NCBI GenBank assembly: GCA_037176725.1
Contig: JAZBRS010000054.1
Coordinates: forward strand, 11,302,001-11,366,000
DNA length: 64,000 bases
Source: Posidonia oceanica
Taxonomy: Eukaryota > Streptophyta > Magnoliopsida > Alismatales > Posidoniaceae
Direction of reading: 5' to 3'
Position 1 is the stretch's first letter. Each line of letters begins with the position of its first letter. The notes under the pieces are model-generated. The model was given only the letters and a program-made list of their open reading frames with translations, ran no database searches and was not told the DNA's origin. Of this stretch, positions 22,834 to 33,322 are shown in pieces. The position numbers and the translations under genes were made by a program.

Positions 22834-25800
22834 TCAGAGCCCTGGAATGCCCTGACTCGCAGGAGTTGCAGCAACTGGACCAGGAATGTCAACGTCAGGA
22901 ACAACCGCCGCAACTGTCGCCTGAGCCTCCGCCAACTGTGCCTCCAACTCCTGTATCCGCTGGCTACGACCAGCGCTCAGCTGTAGTAAAGAAGACAACA
23001 GTCCTAGAGTTAGAATGATTAAGCAAGAAGGCTAGTAGTAGTCAAATGTGCTCAAGTAGAAAAGGAGTTACCCTTCTTGTGGAGTCTGCCTCAAAACGTG
23101 CCCTGGTTGTCTCCCCCTCAGATGCCGCCACACGAGCCTCTAACTCCTGGATGCGGTTGTCACACTCCCGCTCCACCTGACTAAGACGTCCCTGTAACTC
23201 CTCGGCACGCCCCAAGGCATCATCCAGCTGGCTCTGAGTAGGACCAGTGGCCGGAGGTGTATGGATCAAATCCATCATCGCCTGAATCTGCACAATAAAG
23301 CCATACGAGTTAGAAGACAAATATTTACAAGTACTTAAAGCAGGAAAAGTGCGGAAATACCTCTGAATCGCGAGCCCGGACCTCCTTAGCAAGCACGCCC
23401 TCGGCGTGGGAAGTGGCTGGACCTGTGGTGGCAGTAAGGGCAGGCTCTGCGCTCGTCGAAGCACCCTCGGCCTGTATCAAAGCAAACACGACAATTAGAC
23501 AAGTAGAAACAGGCACCAACAACTAGCAAAGGGAAACACTACTCACTCGTGCTTGAAGCTCGTCCATCTGGGACAGGAGCTCGTCCCTCTCCCTCACCAG
23601 CTCCGCCACTCTCAAGGAGTGCTCCTCCTGCTGAGTCCTGCACATCTCAGTCATCCCCTCTAAAACGTCCATCTGCACAAACAAGGGAGATGCATAAGCA
23701 AGTGAACAAGTAAAAGGGCAGTCAAATAACACAACACCGGGAGGGATTGCTTACCAGCTCCTCAATATGGCTGCAGGCAATCGCCAACTCGCGACGAAGG
23801 TCGCCGACGCTCTCACTAGGACCAGTGCCCATCGAAACGTTAGAGCGACCATAAAAGACGTCACGGTGGAAGACGATCAGGCGGCTAAACTCAGAATCAA
23901 ACCAGGTCCTCCACGCCGCCTCTGTCTCTGCAGAACCACCAGAAAGGGGCTCTGTGCCACCCGAGCGCAAATTCTCGAGCTGCTCTCCAAACCGCTGAGG
24001 AGCATCGCTCCGACCTCCCAAAATGGATCCTTGGGAGCAATCCGTAGGACCTGGCGCCAGAATGACCTGCTGAAGGCCGAACTGTCGCAGAACGCGGCCC
24101 ACCTAGATGTAGTGACATCGGAAGAAGCTAAAAAGCCAGCACTCCCGAAAAAACAAGTGGGAACCACGCGCCATGGGCTCCTCATCAGCATGCTCACTCT
24201 CAGAGTAGGGTTTCCAGACAACCTGCAAGCACAAATCAGTCAGAAACTGGTAAACTGCGCAAGAGAGAGGGACCTAAGCACTGAAACTCACCCACTCCTC
24301 TGGGAGGATCTCTAATAGGAAGCGGCCTAGATGTCTCACAGGACGAATCCGCTCTGGAGCCAGCTGCACCTCGCTCCACCGCCGAGCCCGGGGAAACTTG
24401 ATGGGACCATCTCCTGGCACTCCAGGTCAGAGGTACACGAAGTGCTCAAAGATCCAGGTCTGTCACACAAAGCAATAATTTCAAGTCAGCAACAGTCAAA
24501 CAAACAGAAGACAAGCAAATAAATAAAGCACAAACCTAGAAAAGAGGCAAGCAGCCTGAAAGAGAGCGGGTCTGGCCCGTAGCAAAAGAATCCAGCCGGG
24601 AGATCAAATAGACTAGCACGGCTGAGCCCCAAGAATACCTACCAATCCTCTCCACCTGAAGAAGGAGAGGAGCAAAACCAGCATGTAACATCTGAGAAGA
24701 CGTGCCGAAGAAGAGCCTATGAAACAGGATGGACAAAAAGAGCCGGAGCTGCTGGTCCGCTATCTCCGGGGTCACCTCGTCAGCAAGAAGAAGGTCATCT
24801 AGTCGATCCTTCAGCCACTTGATGTTGATGCATGTATGGAAGCGACCAGAAGGGGGAAGTCGTACACCATAACAAGCCTCAAGCTCGGCACCATTGTCAA
24901 GCTGCAAAGGCACTATCACAGGCTCTCCGTCAACCCTCAGACCCACCAGTTGCACTACGTCCTCTAGGGTAATCATCATCTCGCCTACGCGAAAGATAAA
25001 GCTGCCGGAACTCCTGTTGTACCTCTCAGCGAAAGAAACCAGCAGTCCTAAGTGAATCTCGAAAGGCATGATCTCCAAGAAGTGGCCGAAGCCCATCCCT
25101 GCAAGTCTCGCCTGCTGGAACTCTGGGAGGTCGAGATACATCTCGTGCAAGTCAGCCCAGCTAGAGCGCGTCCGGCTCGACAATGGCATCTGGCATAAAA
25201 GAAAACATTAAAAACATTAGTAACTTAATAATCAAGCAAAGTAACTTAATAAAAGCCGAAAGACACATAAACCTCACCTGTCCTAGCTCTGTGAGCTCTA
25301 CCGCTATACGGGCTCTCCTGGGAGGAGAAGGGGACGCATCTGGAGCAGGAGCACCCCCGTCACCAACCTCAGGCGGCACAGGAGACGGCGCACGTGGCCG
25401 CCTCGTCCGAAGCTTGCGGGGACGAGAGGAACTCGCCTTCGTAGTGGAAGGACCGGCCTCGTCCCTCCTTGTCTCAGCCTCCTCATCAGAAGCCCTGAAA
25501 TGGTATCACAAGCAGAGCATAGTCAGATAAAACCATTAATTCTCTTAATTGTTTCCCTAAACGCTAAGTAATCCACGTAACCAACAAAAAGGGAAAGAAA
25601 TGCATCACTTTAACTAACCAACTTAAACTTAAAATTTAATCCTTAAAGATAATTTCTTTAAAAAACCCATCTTTTTTTAACTAAACCCATCTTTCTTTCT
25701 TTTTTTTTATAACTAAACTCAACTCTTTTAACTAAACCCATCTTTTTTTTAACTAAACTCAACTCTTTTTAAAACCCATCCTTTTTAATCAACCCTTTTA

Positions 25801-27821
25801 AAACCCATCCTTTTAATCAACCCTTTTAAAACCCGTTTTTTAAAAATCAATCTCTTAAAAAATCAATCCTTTAAAACAATCAATCCTTTTTAAGAAATCA
25901 ATCTTTTAAAAAAAAATCGACCTTTTTAAAGAAAATAAATCAATCTTCTGTTAAAGTCCATCTTTTAAATCCTTCTTCTTTTCCATCTTATTTTTAATCC
26001 ATCTTCTTTTTAAAGAAAAGAAAGTCCATCTTTTAAAAATCCACCATCTTTTTTCTTCTTTTTAATCCATTTTCTAAAAAAATCCATCCTTTAAGGTTAT
26101 CTTTTAAAGTTATAAAAGATCATCCTTTTTAAAGTCCAACTCTAATATCCTAACTTTAAAATTAAAAAATCCAACCCTAAACCAACCTGAATCTTTCACT
26201 AATCCATATAGGTAACAAAAATGTCATTTAACAAACCAATTAAGGATTAACAACTAGATCCTTTTACATGTTTAACCCCCAAAATCAAATCTCCACATTT
26301 AAATTCCAAAAATTAATAAAATTTCTTAAATTTCTGGAAAAAATTCGTCATAACCTCCCCTATAATTTCAACCAAAAAATTTTATTTTCCTGCAAATCGG
26401 CAACATACATACATATTTCCACAAGAAAGGACTAAATAAACGTCCAAATATCCATAAAAATGGATTTCCATTCACATTCCACACAAGATTTCCATTCACA
26501 TTTCACATTTACCATTTCCATCTCACATTTCACATTCACATTCCACATTTAAAAATTTAACATTTAAAACATAACTTTAAATAACTAAATCCAATAACTG
26601 AATTTACATCGATTTTCCATGAACTTAAACCAAATTGAGTTTGAATCTAAATTCCACAACTAAATTTAAATATAAACTTCCATGAACTTAAACCAAATTG
26701 AGTTTAATCTAAATTCCACAATTAGGACTAAAAAATTCATAATTTAAAACAAAAGTAAAATTCAGAATTTTAAAGTAAAAAATACAGAAATTTAAAACAA
26801 AAGTAAAAACTGAAAAAAAAAAAAGGTAAAAATACTGAAATTTAAAACAAAAGTAAAATAAAACTGAAATCGAAAAAGTAAAAACTGAAGTAAAATAAAA
26901 CTGAAAATGAAAGTAAAAACAGAATTTTAAAGTAAAACTAAAAAACAGAATTTTAAAGTAAAACTAAAAAAACTGAATCTTAAAATAAAACTAAAAACTG
27001 GATTTTAAAATAAAAATAAAAACTGAAAGTAAAGATAAAAACTGAAAATGAAAGTAAAAACAGAATGTCAAAGTAAAACTAAAATACTGAATTTTAAGAT
27101 AAAACTAAAAACTGCATTTTAAAATGAAATTAAAAACTGAATTTTTAATCAAAAGTAAAAACTGAATTTTTTTTAATTAAATTAAACTAAAACTGAATTT
27201 TGAATTAAACTAATTAAAAACAGAAAAAAAAACTAAAACTGAATTTTGAATTAAACTAATTAATTAAAAACAGAAAAACTAAAACTGAATTTTTTAATTA
27301 AATTAAAACAAAAACAGAATTTAATTAAAACAGAAAAACAAAAACCGAATTAAACTAATTAAAACTAAAACTAAAACAGAATTTAATTAAAACTGAAAAA
27401 AGAAACAGAATTAAACTAATTAAAACTAAAACAGAAACAGAATTAAATCAATTAATTAAAAACGGAAAAAAAAATCAAAAACAGAACTAGAGTTAATTAA
27501 TTAAAAACGGAATTAAAACTAAAATTGAAAAGAAGAATTAAACTAAAAATTAAATTAAAATTAAAATTTCTATAATAAACTTAAATCTAAAAGCCTAAAA
27601 TTTCCATGGAATCCACTCTTCTAATTACATCCATGATTCAAGAACAAAAAAAAAAAAAAAAAATCAGAAAAAATGGAAGGGGAAGAAGGCTACCTCCATC
27701 GCCGGTGAGACCCACTGCTCGGGTCACCAGCACTGCCGCCGTCGTCGCCACTCGCCGTCGGGGAGGAGGAACGAGGAACAGGAGCCCCCACGCCGTCGTC
27801 CTCGCTGCCGTCGCTAGCCAT
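22834..27821 (-). pseudogene. Antisense gene 1 of the Tat-like element: plant mobile domain plus coiled coil, 9 exons
   Basis: Proposed exons on the minus strand: 27694-27821, 25278-25494, 24536-25189, 24292-24459, 23755-24222, 23547-23672, 23361-23471, 23072-23287, 22834-22980. All have GT-AG introns and matching phases, summing to 745 codons. Exons 1-2 encode a Ser/Pro/acidic N-terminus. Exons 3-5 encode a plant mobile domain (PMD): 'GFGHFLEIMPFEIHLGLLVS', 'GEMMITLEDVVQLVGLRVDG', 'SGCLPLF', 'VLRQFGLQQ'. Exons 6-9 are coiled coil ('VERECDNRIQELEARVA'). PMD proteins of the MAIN/MAIL type act in silencing and genome stability; the role inside an element is unknown. Three in-frame stops (TAG 24536-24538, TGA 24427-24429, TAG 24103-24105) each fit a single C-to-T change from CAG or CGA. 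Confidence 0.82.
25495..27693 (-). other. 2.2-kb AT-rich first intron of antisense gene 1
   Basis: The minus strand starts GTAGCC after exon 1 and ends TTTCAG before exon 2; exon phases match across it (AG/G gives Arg). The content is almost pure A/T with a degenerate short repeat of the type 'aaaactgaattttaaagtaa' from about 26740 to 27540 and 'aacccatctttt/aatcaatctttt' from 25650 to 26100. No coding sequence. Confidence 0.65.
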
Positions 27822-28013
27822 CGAAGGAGGAGGAAAGAAAGGGACCCCCACGCCGTCACTGCCGCACCACGCCGGAGCTCCCACACCGCCGGAGCCGTCG
27901 CCAGCCGGAGGAGGACGCGCGGACGCCGAAGAGAGAGAAGAAGGGAAGAAAGGTTTGAAAGCTTCTGAAAAAAAGGGGCAACGACCAGTATTGGCTACTG
28001 AACTCGTAACCTG

Positions 28014-28177
28014 GTCGCCAGTAGAACAGGCGACTCAGTAAGACGCCTCTTCCACAGGCGCCTTACTTAGATCTTCGCGCGTCGACTTTCCCACCACGAT
28101 TTGAACCCTCTGAAGAAGCATGAAACCAGTCGCCCTGAAAAGAGGCGACTCAAAACAACGCCAGAATGAGCGGCGGC
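28014..28177 (-). promoter_or_regulatory. Dyad motif cluster upstream of antisense gene 1
   Basis: Four dyads with 9-base spacers: GTCGCC/GGCGAC at 28014, GACGCC/GGCGCC at 28042, AGTCGCC/GGCGACT at 28128 and AACGCC/GGCGGC at 28157. Right half-sites at 28029 and 28057, and at 28144 and 28172, are 28 apart. The cluster lies 190-360 bases upstream of the antisense ATG (27821), the right place for a promoter. Confidence 0.7.
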
Positions 28178-28381
28178 TAACAACGGCAGAGGATTTTTAT
28201 CCCTTAATTTCCCCCTAAAACACGAACTTATAAATTAACAAACGGCAAAATGCAATTCAGAAGCTAAAATATAATTCAACCCAAAATGTAATTCAAAAAA
28301 TGAAACATAATTCAACCCGAACTTAAACTTAAAAAATAAGACATGGTTCAACTCAACTTAAAATTAAAATTCAAGACATAA

Positions 28382-29740
28382 TCAGCCATGCATTACCATG
28401 CTCGAGCGGTTGAGCCCAAGCATCTTCAGAAATTCCTACTTGTCATCAACATACTTCTGAGGAGTGGGGCAGCACCGTGTGTACCACTTCACGTACTTTG
28501 CCTCCTGGGACTCCCGAGCAGTTACAAAAAGCCGAGGCGCACTCAGAGACACTCGCCTGCCGATGTAAACTCAGCGTGCTATGTACTCCAGGACCATCCG
28601 CTCATCCCGGTCGCCGTCTTCCTTGCGAACGCGGATTGGAGGGGTCAGAATTGCATCAGCCTGGACAGCTAGCTCTTGATTCAGCAAACGAGGGCAACGA
28701 TGGATGGGATACAGCACGAATGATGTGGCACCTGTCAGGACAAGCTCAAGGTCACTGTGAGCTGTGCTCATCACCTGCGCTTTATGAGCTCCAGGCAGCT
28801 TCGAAACAAAGTCAAAATCCTATAGTGACAAGCGTTCCAGACGGAGGACAGAGTCATGGAAGCTTAGACCTGTGAAATCTGTATCACAACAGCAATGGGA
28901 CATGAACCACCTGTGCAGCAACAGTGGAGAACCGAAGAATTTCCCTGAACAAGAGGCACTGGTGAGCCCCTCCATGGTGTAAGCCAGCACAGCAGGAGCC
29001 AAGCACAGATCTAGACGAACAGCGACCAACATCAGAAGATCCACATGGTGAAGATCCATTGTGAAATTTGCATCTGCAAACAAGTCAAGGCCGCCCACTG
29101 CCACAAACAAGCACTTCCTCAGCTCTGCTTCAGCAAGTTGCCTGGTACTAAGAACCTCCCACAGGCCTCAAAGAAAGAGTCTCCCCGAGTGCATCAAGGC
29201 CTTGCTAGCCTCCAGGTCCATTGCTAAATACCCGCCTATCTTCTTGGAGTCCACTGTTTCAACAGAAATGGCGAAGCGATCATCTGCCACCTCAGTAGAT
29301 TCTGCCGCCAACCCAAGCAAAGAGGATACCTCCTCACACGTAATCAATGTCTCTCCGCAAGGAACATTGAAGGTGTTGGAGGAAGCATTCCAAAAAGCCA
29401 TCAAGGCGTGCAACAATGGCCAAGGCACAGGCGTGCGAATCAAGTCAAGGAGCTTGTTAGAACCACTACACCCGAAGAGGTGTCTGTTGTTCTCTGCACA
29501 ATTGATCAAGCCAGCCACCCATGGCAGAGTATACCGAAAGGAATTGTGGAAATCTGGGCATCCCGTGAGGTTCACTACGGCCTAAACAAGCAACCTTCAG
29601 AGGCTAAACCACAAAGCAAGCATGCAAAGACTAAGAGGAGAACATACCTGGTCATTCCGTATGGCTTTCATCAAATGGTCGGGAATATCAACCACCCTTT
29701 TCACCGGGAAGGTCGGAGAAGAGAAGGAAGGAAGCTTCAT
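28382..29740 (-). pseudogene. Antisense gene 2 of the Tat-like element: PMD-like protein, 2 exons
   Basis: Exon 1 is 29648-29740 (31 codons starting Met-Lys-Leu-Pro; 'KRVVDIPDHLMKAIRNDQ'), with donor GTATGT. Exon 2 starts at 29581 after TTTAG and stays in one frame to about 28436 or 28382. A segment reading 'FNVPCGETLITCEEVSSLLG' has the GE…IT.E.VS.LLGL pattern of plant mobile domains; the remainder is helical and I do not recognise it. In-frame stops: TGA 29168-29170, TAG 28820-28822, TGA 28571-28573. As in gene 1, each is one C-to-T step from CGA or CAG. It lies directly upstream of gene 1 on the same strand. It could be a diverged paralogue of gene 1 or a different accessory gene. Confidence 0.65.
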
Positions 29741-29869
29741 GGTCAAGATAAGGGGTTTACTTGTGCAGAATGTTTCCTGAAAAGCAAGGACGGCCGTCTT
29801 TTATCTCCCCCTATCAAAAGAATCAGGGTTTAAAACGGTTCCTGAATTTAATAAACCAAGAGATCGCGC

Positions 29870-29918
29870 GTCGCCACCAAAAGCGGCGACTGGTTCAGCC
29901 GCCCATGAATGTGGTGAC
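29870..29918 (-). promoter_or_regulatory. Dyad motif pair upstream of antisense gene 2
   Basis: GTCGCC-N9-GGCGAC at 29870-29890 and GCCGCC-N9-GGTGAC at 29898-29918, 28 bases apart, lie 130-180 bases upstream of the antisense ATG at 29740. The remaining sequence to the polypurine tract (29919-30747) shows no gene. Confidence 0.7.
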
Positions 29919-30747
29919 TAAACCATCAGAACAGACTGCTACGAAGCCAAAGGGTGAACTCTCGTCTTGAGTTCACGCACCACCTGCCACAACTACTGCA
30001 AACACCAGATGACACATCGGTTTGGCAAAAGAAGGGTTCACTCCCTCACCCGGTTCTCTTTGCACGAAATCTCTTTATTTGCCAAATCGAGCTGTGGGAC
30101 GACAGTCCTTTCCAGAGAGTGCTGGTCACACTCCAGGACAGAAAACACTTGACCACAACAAATTGCATTCATTCATTTTGCATATGTCCATATAGTTTGC
30201 GACCAACCATACCCCGTCGGCCTAACCTAGCATATGGACCATTCATTGCATTGCGTGTTGACCTTGCATTATCATCGTACGTTTGAATCATCCATCCATG
30301 CATTTTCTCATATCATTGGAAGTGAAGCACGGATAGAGCATTGTTCTTCAAGAGTGTTAGAAACCCTTCAGGCATAGGATTCTCCTAGAGCCAACCCAGT
30401 TCGTACCTATCCTCTGATCAATTCCAATCTGAGTAAAGTCTCAAACAAGATGTCACATTCTCCTTTCGATCGTGTTGGAATAACATCCTGCGATTTCCCC
30501 CTTAGTGCTTGCCCATTGGAACACACATGGTTGACCTGGTCTTGACCTCGGCTACGACACAAGATCCGAAACCGACTTGACCCCTCCATGCCTGAGTCTC
30601 CAATTTGATGGCAATTTAAACTCTCTTTTTATCTTTTATTTGGCTACTTCAGTGACAAATTGATTGAGATAGAGCTCCTCTTTTCAGGAAATGCTCAATA
30701 GGATGTCGTTCTTGCCTTGGATCCGATCTTGTTCCAAGATCAACTCC

Positions 30748-30758
30748 AAGGAGGGGCA
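30748..30758 (+). other. Polypurine tract of the Tat-like element
   Basis: AAGGAGGGGCA, two bases before the 3' LTR. Confidence 0.8.
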
Positions 30759-30760
30759 TC

Positions 30761-32293
30761 TGTAGATATCCTATTTTCGCATTTTTGAGAGTTCTTTTGA
30801 GGGTAGAAACCTTGAGGCGCCCCAAATCTCATGCCTAAGTTTGATAACACATCTTCCAGATATTCCTTGACTTCTTTAAAGCATCACAAGACCCTACTTA
30901 GACTCAGGTTGTTGGCTGTGGCAGAGCTAACTAGCTCGGGCTCGTAACAAGTCCAAGTACCCTGGGTATCCTTCACTTCAACTCGGATTTAAAATTGGAG
31001 TTGAGTTAACAGAGATGCTTCCTTGATTTCATAGGCTATCTGTAGTTTCCTAGCCTCCCATCTTGTTTCCTCTGGCAAAAACCCAGGAAAAGAGCTAAAA
31101 ACGACCTAGGCAAATTAGTAGCCACCTGGGGAGACGACTCACATAGTAGCCACCTAAGGCGGCAACTACAACTGTCGCCCATTTCTCAGCCGACTACACT
31201 AGCAGCCATCCGAGGAGGCGGCTCAGTCAGAAGCCATCTCAGGAGGCGACCCATATGGACGTCAACTAGATAGGCGACTGGGCGATCGTGGGCAGCGGTT
31301 GCTCCCCACTATCCCCTCAACTCTTAGGCGCCAGCTCATCAGGAAACTGAACAGTTGTGGAACCGCCTCGGTCTTTCCACGATCTTTGACCGTCAGGCGT
31401 CACTCTATGCGGCAACTAGCGATTGTAGCTCATTTCGAACCGCTTTTCCACAGTTATTTCCCACTCCCCCCTTGACCGTTAGGCGCCAGCTCATGCGGCG
31501 ACTAAAAGTCGTGGCCACGTTCTCGGGTTGTCCCACACTTTGACCAAGCGGTTGCTAGGTTTAGGCGCCAATCCAATACCGGTGACTCAAACTAACTGCC
31601 ATTTTTCTAGAATTTTCTGAACTCCAACCGTCCCTACACCCCTAGAGTCTATAAATAGACCCCCTAGGCTGGTGGTTTGAGGGTCGGAATTTTAGAAAGA
31701 GAAATCCCCCCAGAGAGGAATTTCCAGAAGAGACAGAGCCCTGTCAGTTGTGAGCCACATTCAGAGAGCTAGTCTTTCCAATCCAGGAACACTACCTCCT
31801 CTCCCTAATAGGCTACCAACCTGAGCTTCTACCTCCAATCCGGGAATCCTCAGCTACGCTGGAGCTCCAACCGTGCTTCCTTCCAACCTCATTGCACACA
31901 GCATAAGGGTGAAAGGGAGTATCTTCTTCCAATTTAGTTTCTTACTACATCTCTTTACATTCCTTAGAATAGGATCATAGCATATGCATACAGGAACAAC
32001 CCCGGTCAGTATTTATTTTCTTTTAGTCATGTCATTCCATTCACCTCTGTTACTAATACTACACCGAAGCTAATCTATGTCATTTTGTTTTGAAGGAAAG
32101 GAAGGAACTCACGCAGCACGAGGAAGCCGCTAGACGACATCCTGCCGTCCATCTAATGGTTCGAGGACCTGCATCATCATAATCTTCCCCAGGTGTCTTG
32201 TCTGCCCAGAGACGAGTGGCGATCACAACAAAGGCTGTCGACGTCGTGGAAGTGCTGACATCTCCTTAAACACCCCCGAATTCCACATCTACA
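30761..32293 (+). repeat. 3' LTR of the Tat-like element
   Basis: 1533 bases, the same length as the 5' LTR, with roughly a dozen substitutions by eye and no obvious indel. It ends TCTACA followed by the target duplication GTTGG. Confidence 0.95.
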
Positions 32294-32322
32294 GTTGGGT
32301 TCTTCTGTTTTGGTGGTTGGTT

Positions 32323-33322
32323 ATGGCGGCTCCAGTCGTCGAACTGGGAGATAGTTGTGAGAGGGGTCTTTCATTCGCTACTGTGGTGGGTCGAAGTGTT
32401 TCAGATGATGATCTTTCTGTCCAGGAGCTGTCTGTCAAGAATGGCTGTCTGGCTTTAATTTTATCCAATGTTGAGATTGCAAGATTATCTACACTGTATA
32501 AGAATGCCTTGATTTTCAATTTTTTTGCTCAACATATACCTAATTCAGAGTTACAACAAGGTCTGTCGAACTAGAGTGTTCATGGAGGGGCAAATATCTC
32601 AGTTATAGATCGTCGTCACGTTCTTGTCATTGCTGGAAGTGCTATCTATATCTGAAAAGGAGGATGTGCCGGTTGCTCAGGTATTCAAGAGGTTACATGA
32701 CAATTTAGTTGCTCCTGAGAAAGATGATTTCATGTGGGATGAAGATCCGGAAGTTCGGGACATGTTATGCCAAGTGTTTGCTGAGGATGATGGGCCAAGT
32801 ATGGATATTGACAGGTTGGAGGTTATCTCTAATGTCAGGGTTCTGGAAGGAGGGCATGAAAAGAGTGCTCGTGGTGTGGTGACTTTGGATACTTCTGTTG
32901 ATATGGCTGCAGGTGTTCGTGATGTCTGTCTGGTTGGTGTGGTTTCAGTTGCTCATGATCAGAGTGTTGCTGGTGTGGTTTCTGTTGGTGTCGTTCATGA
33001 GGATGGGGATAAAGGTGTATACAGTGCTGATGGTGTGGTTTCTGGTACTGGTGGTGCGAATGAGGAACGTAAGGTGGTTGGAGATGATTCAGAGAGAGAG
33101 AATTTCAGATCTTCTTCAGTTGGTCGACCACGCAGGAGAGGTCGCCCTCGCAAAGTTAAAGTTGTTCTTAAAACACGGGGTTATTGCAGTGATACAGGTA
33201 AGGACATTCATTGTGCTAGCAGGGGTTTATCTGGTCCGATGACAAGGCATAAGGCTCGTTCTAGTGCTTCTCGGAATCCTTTTAATGTCTTATCTAATGA
33301 AGATTCTTGTTTGGAATGCTAA
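32323..33322 (+). pseudogene. LINE-2 ORF1 (internally deleted)
   Basis: ATG at 32323. The first 83 codons ('VEIARLSTLYKNALIF') resemble the start of the DUF4283-type RNA-binding domain of plant LINE ORF1 proteins, then a stop at 32572-32574. From about 32624 another frame gives an acidic, Val/Gly-rich region with short imperfect repeats ('VVSVAHDQSVAGVVSVG') and a basic AT-hook-like patch 'GRPRRRGRPRK' at about 33123-33155. The zinc knuckle and most of DUF4283 appear deleted around 32575-32620. The end of ORF1 overlaps the start of ORF2 by 26 bases. Confidence 0.65.

Larger units (their letters stand above)
14164..32293 (+). mobile_element. 18.1-kb Tat-like Ty3/gypsy LTR retrotransposon with two antisense genes
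   Basis: LTRs of 1533 bases each (TGTAGA…TCTACA), with a perfect 5-base target duplication GTTGG at 14159-14163 and 32294-32298. Primer site at 15704, polypurine tract at 30748. Sense genes: a gag remnant and a pol lacking protease and most of the reverse transcriptase but retaining RNase H, a second (archaeal-type) RNase H and integrase. The double RNase H is the hallmark of the Tat lineage. Between integrase and the 3' LTR lie two spliced genes on the minus strand. LTRs differ at about a dozen positions by eye (under 1%), so insertion is recent, yet pol is deleted, frameshifted and stopped. It was probably non-autonomous when it moved. Confidence 0.93.
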
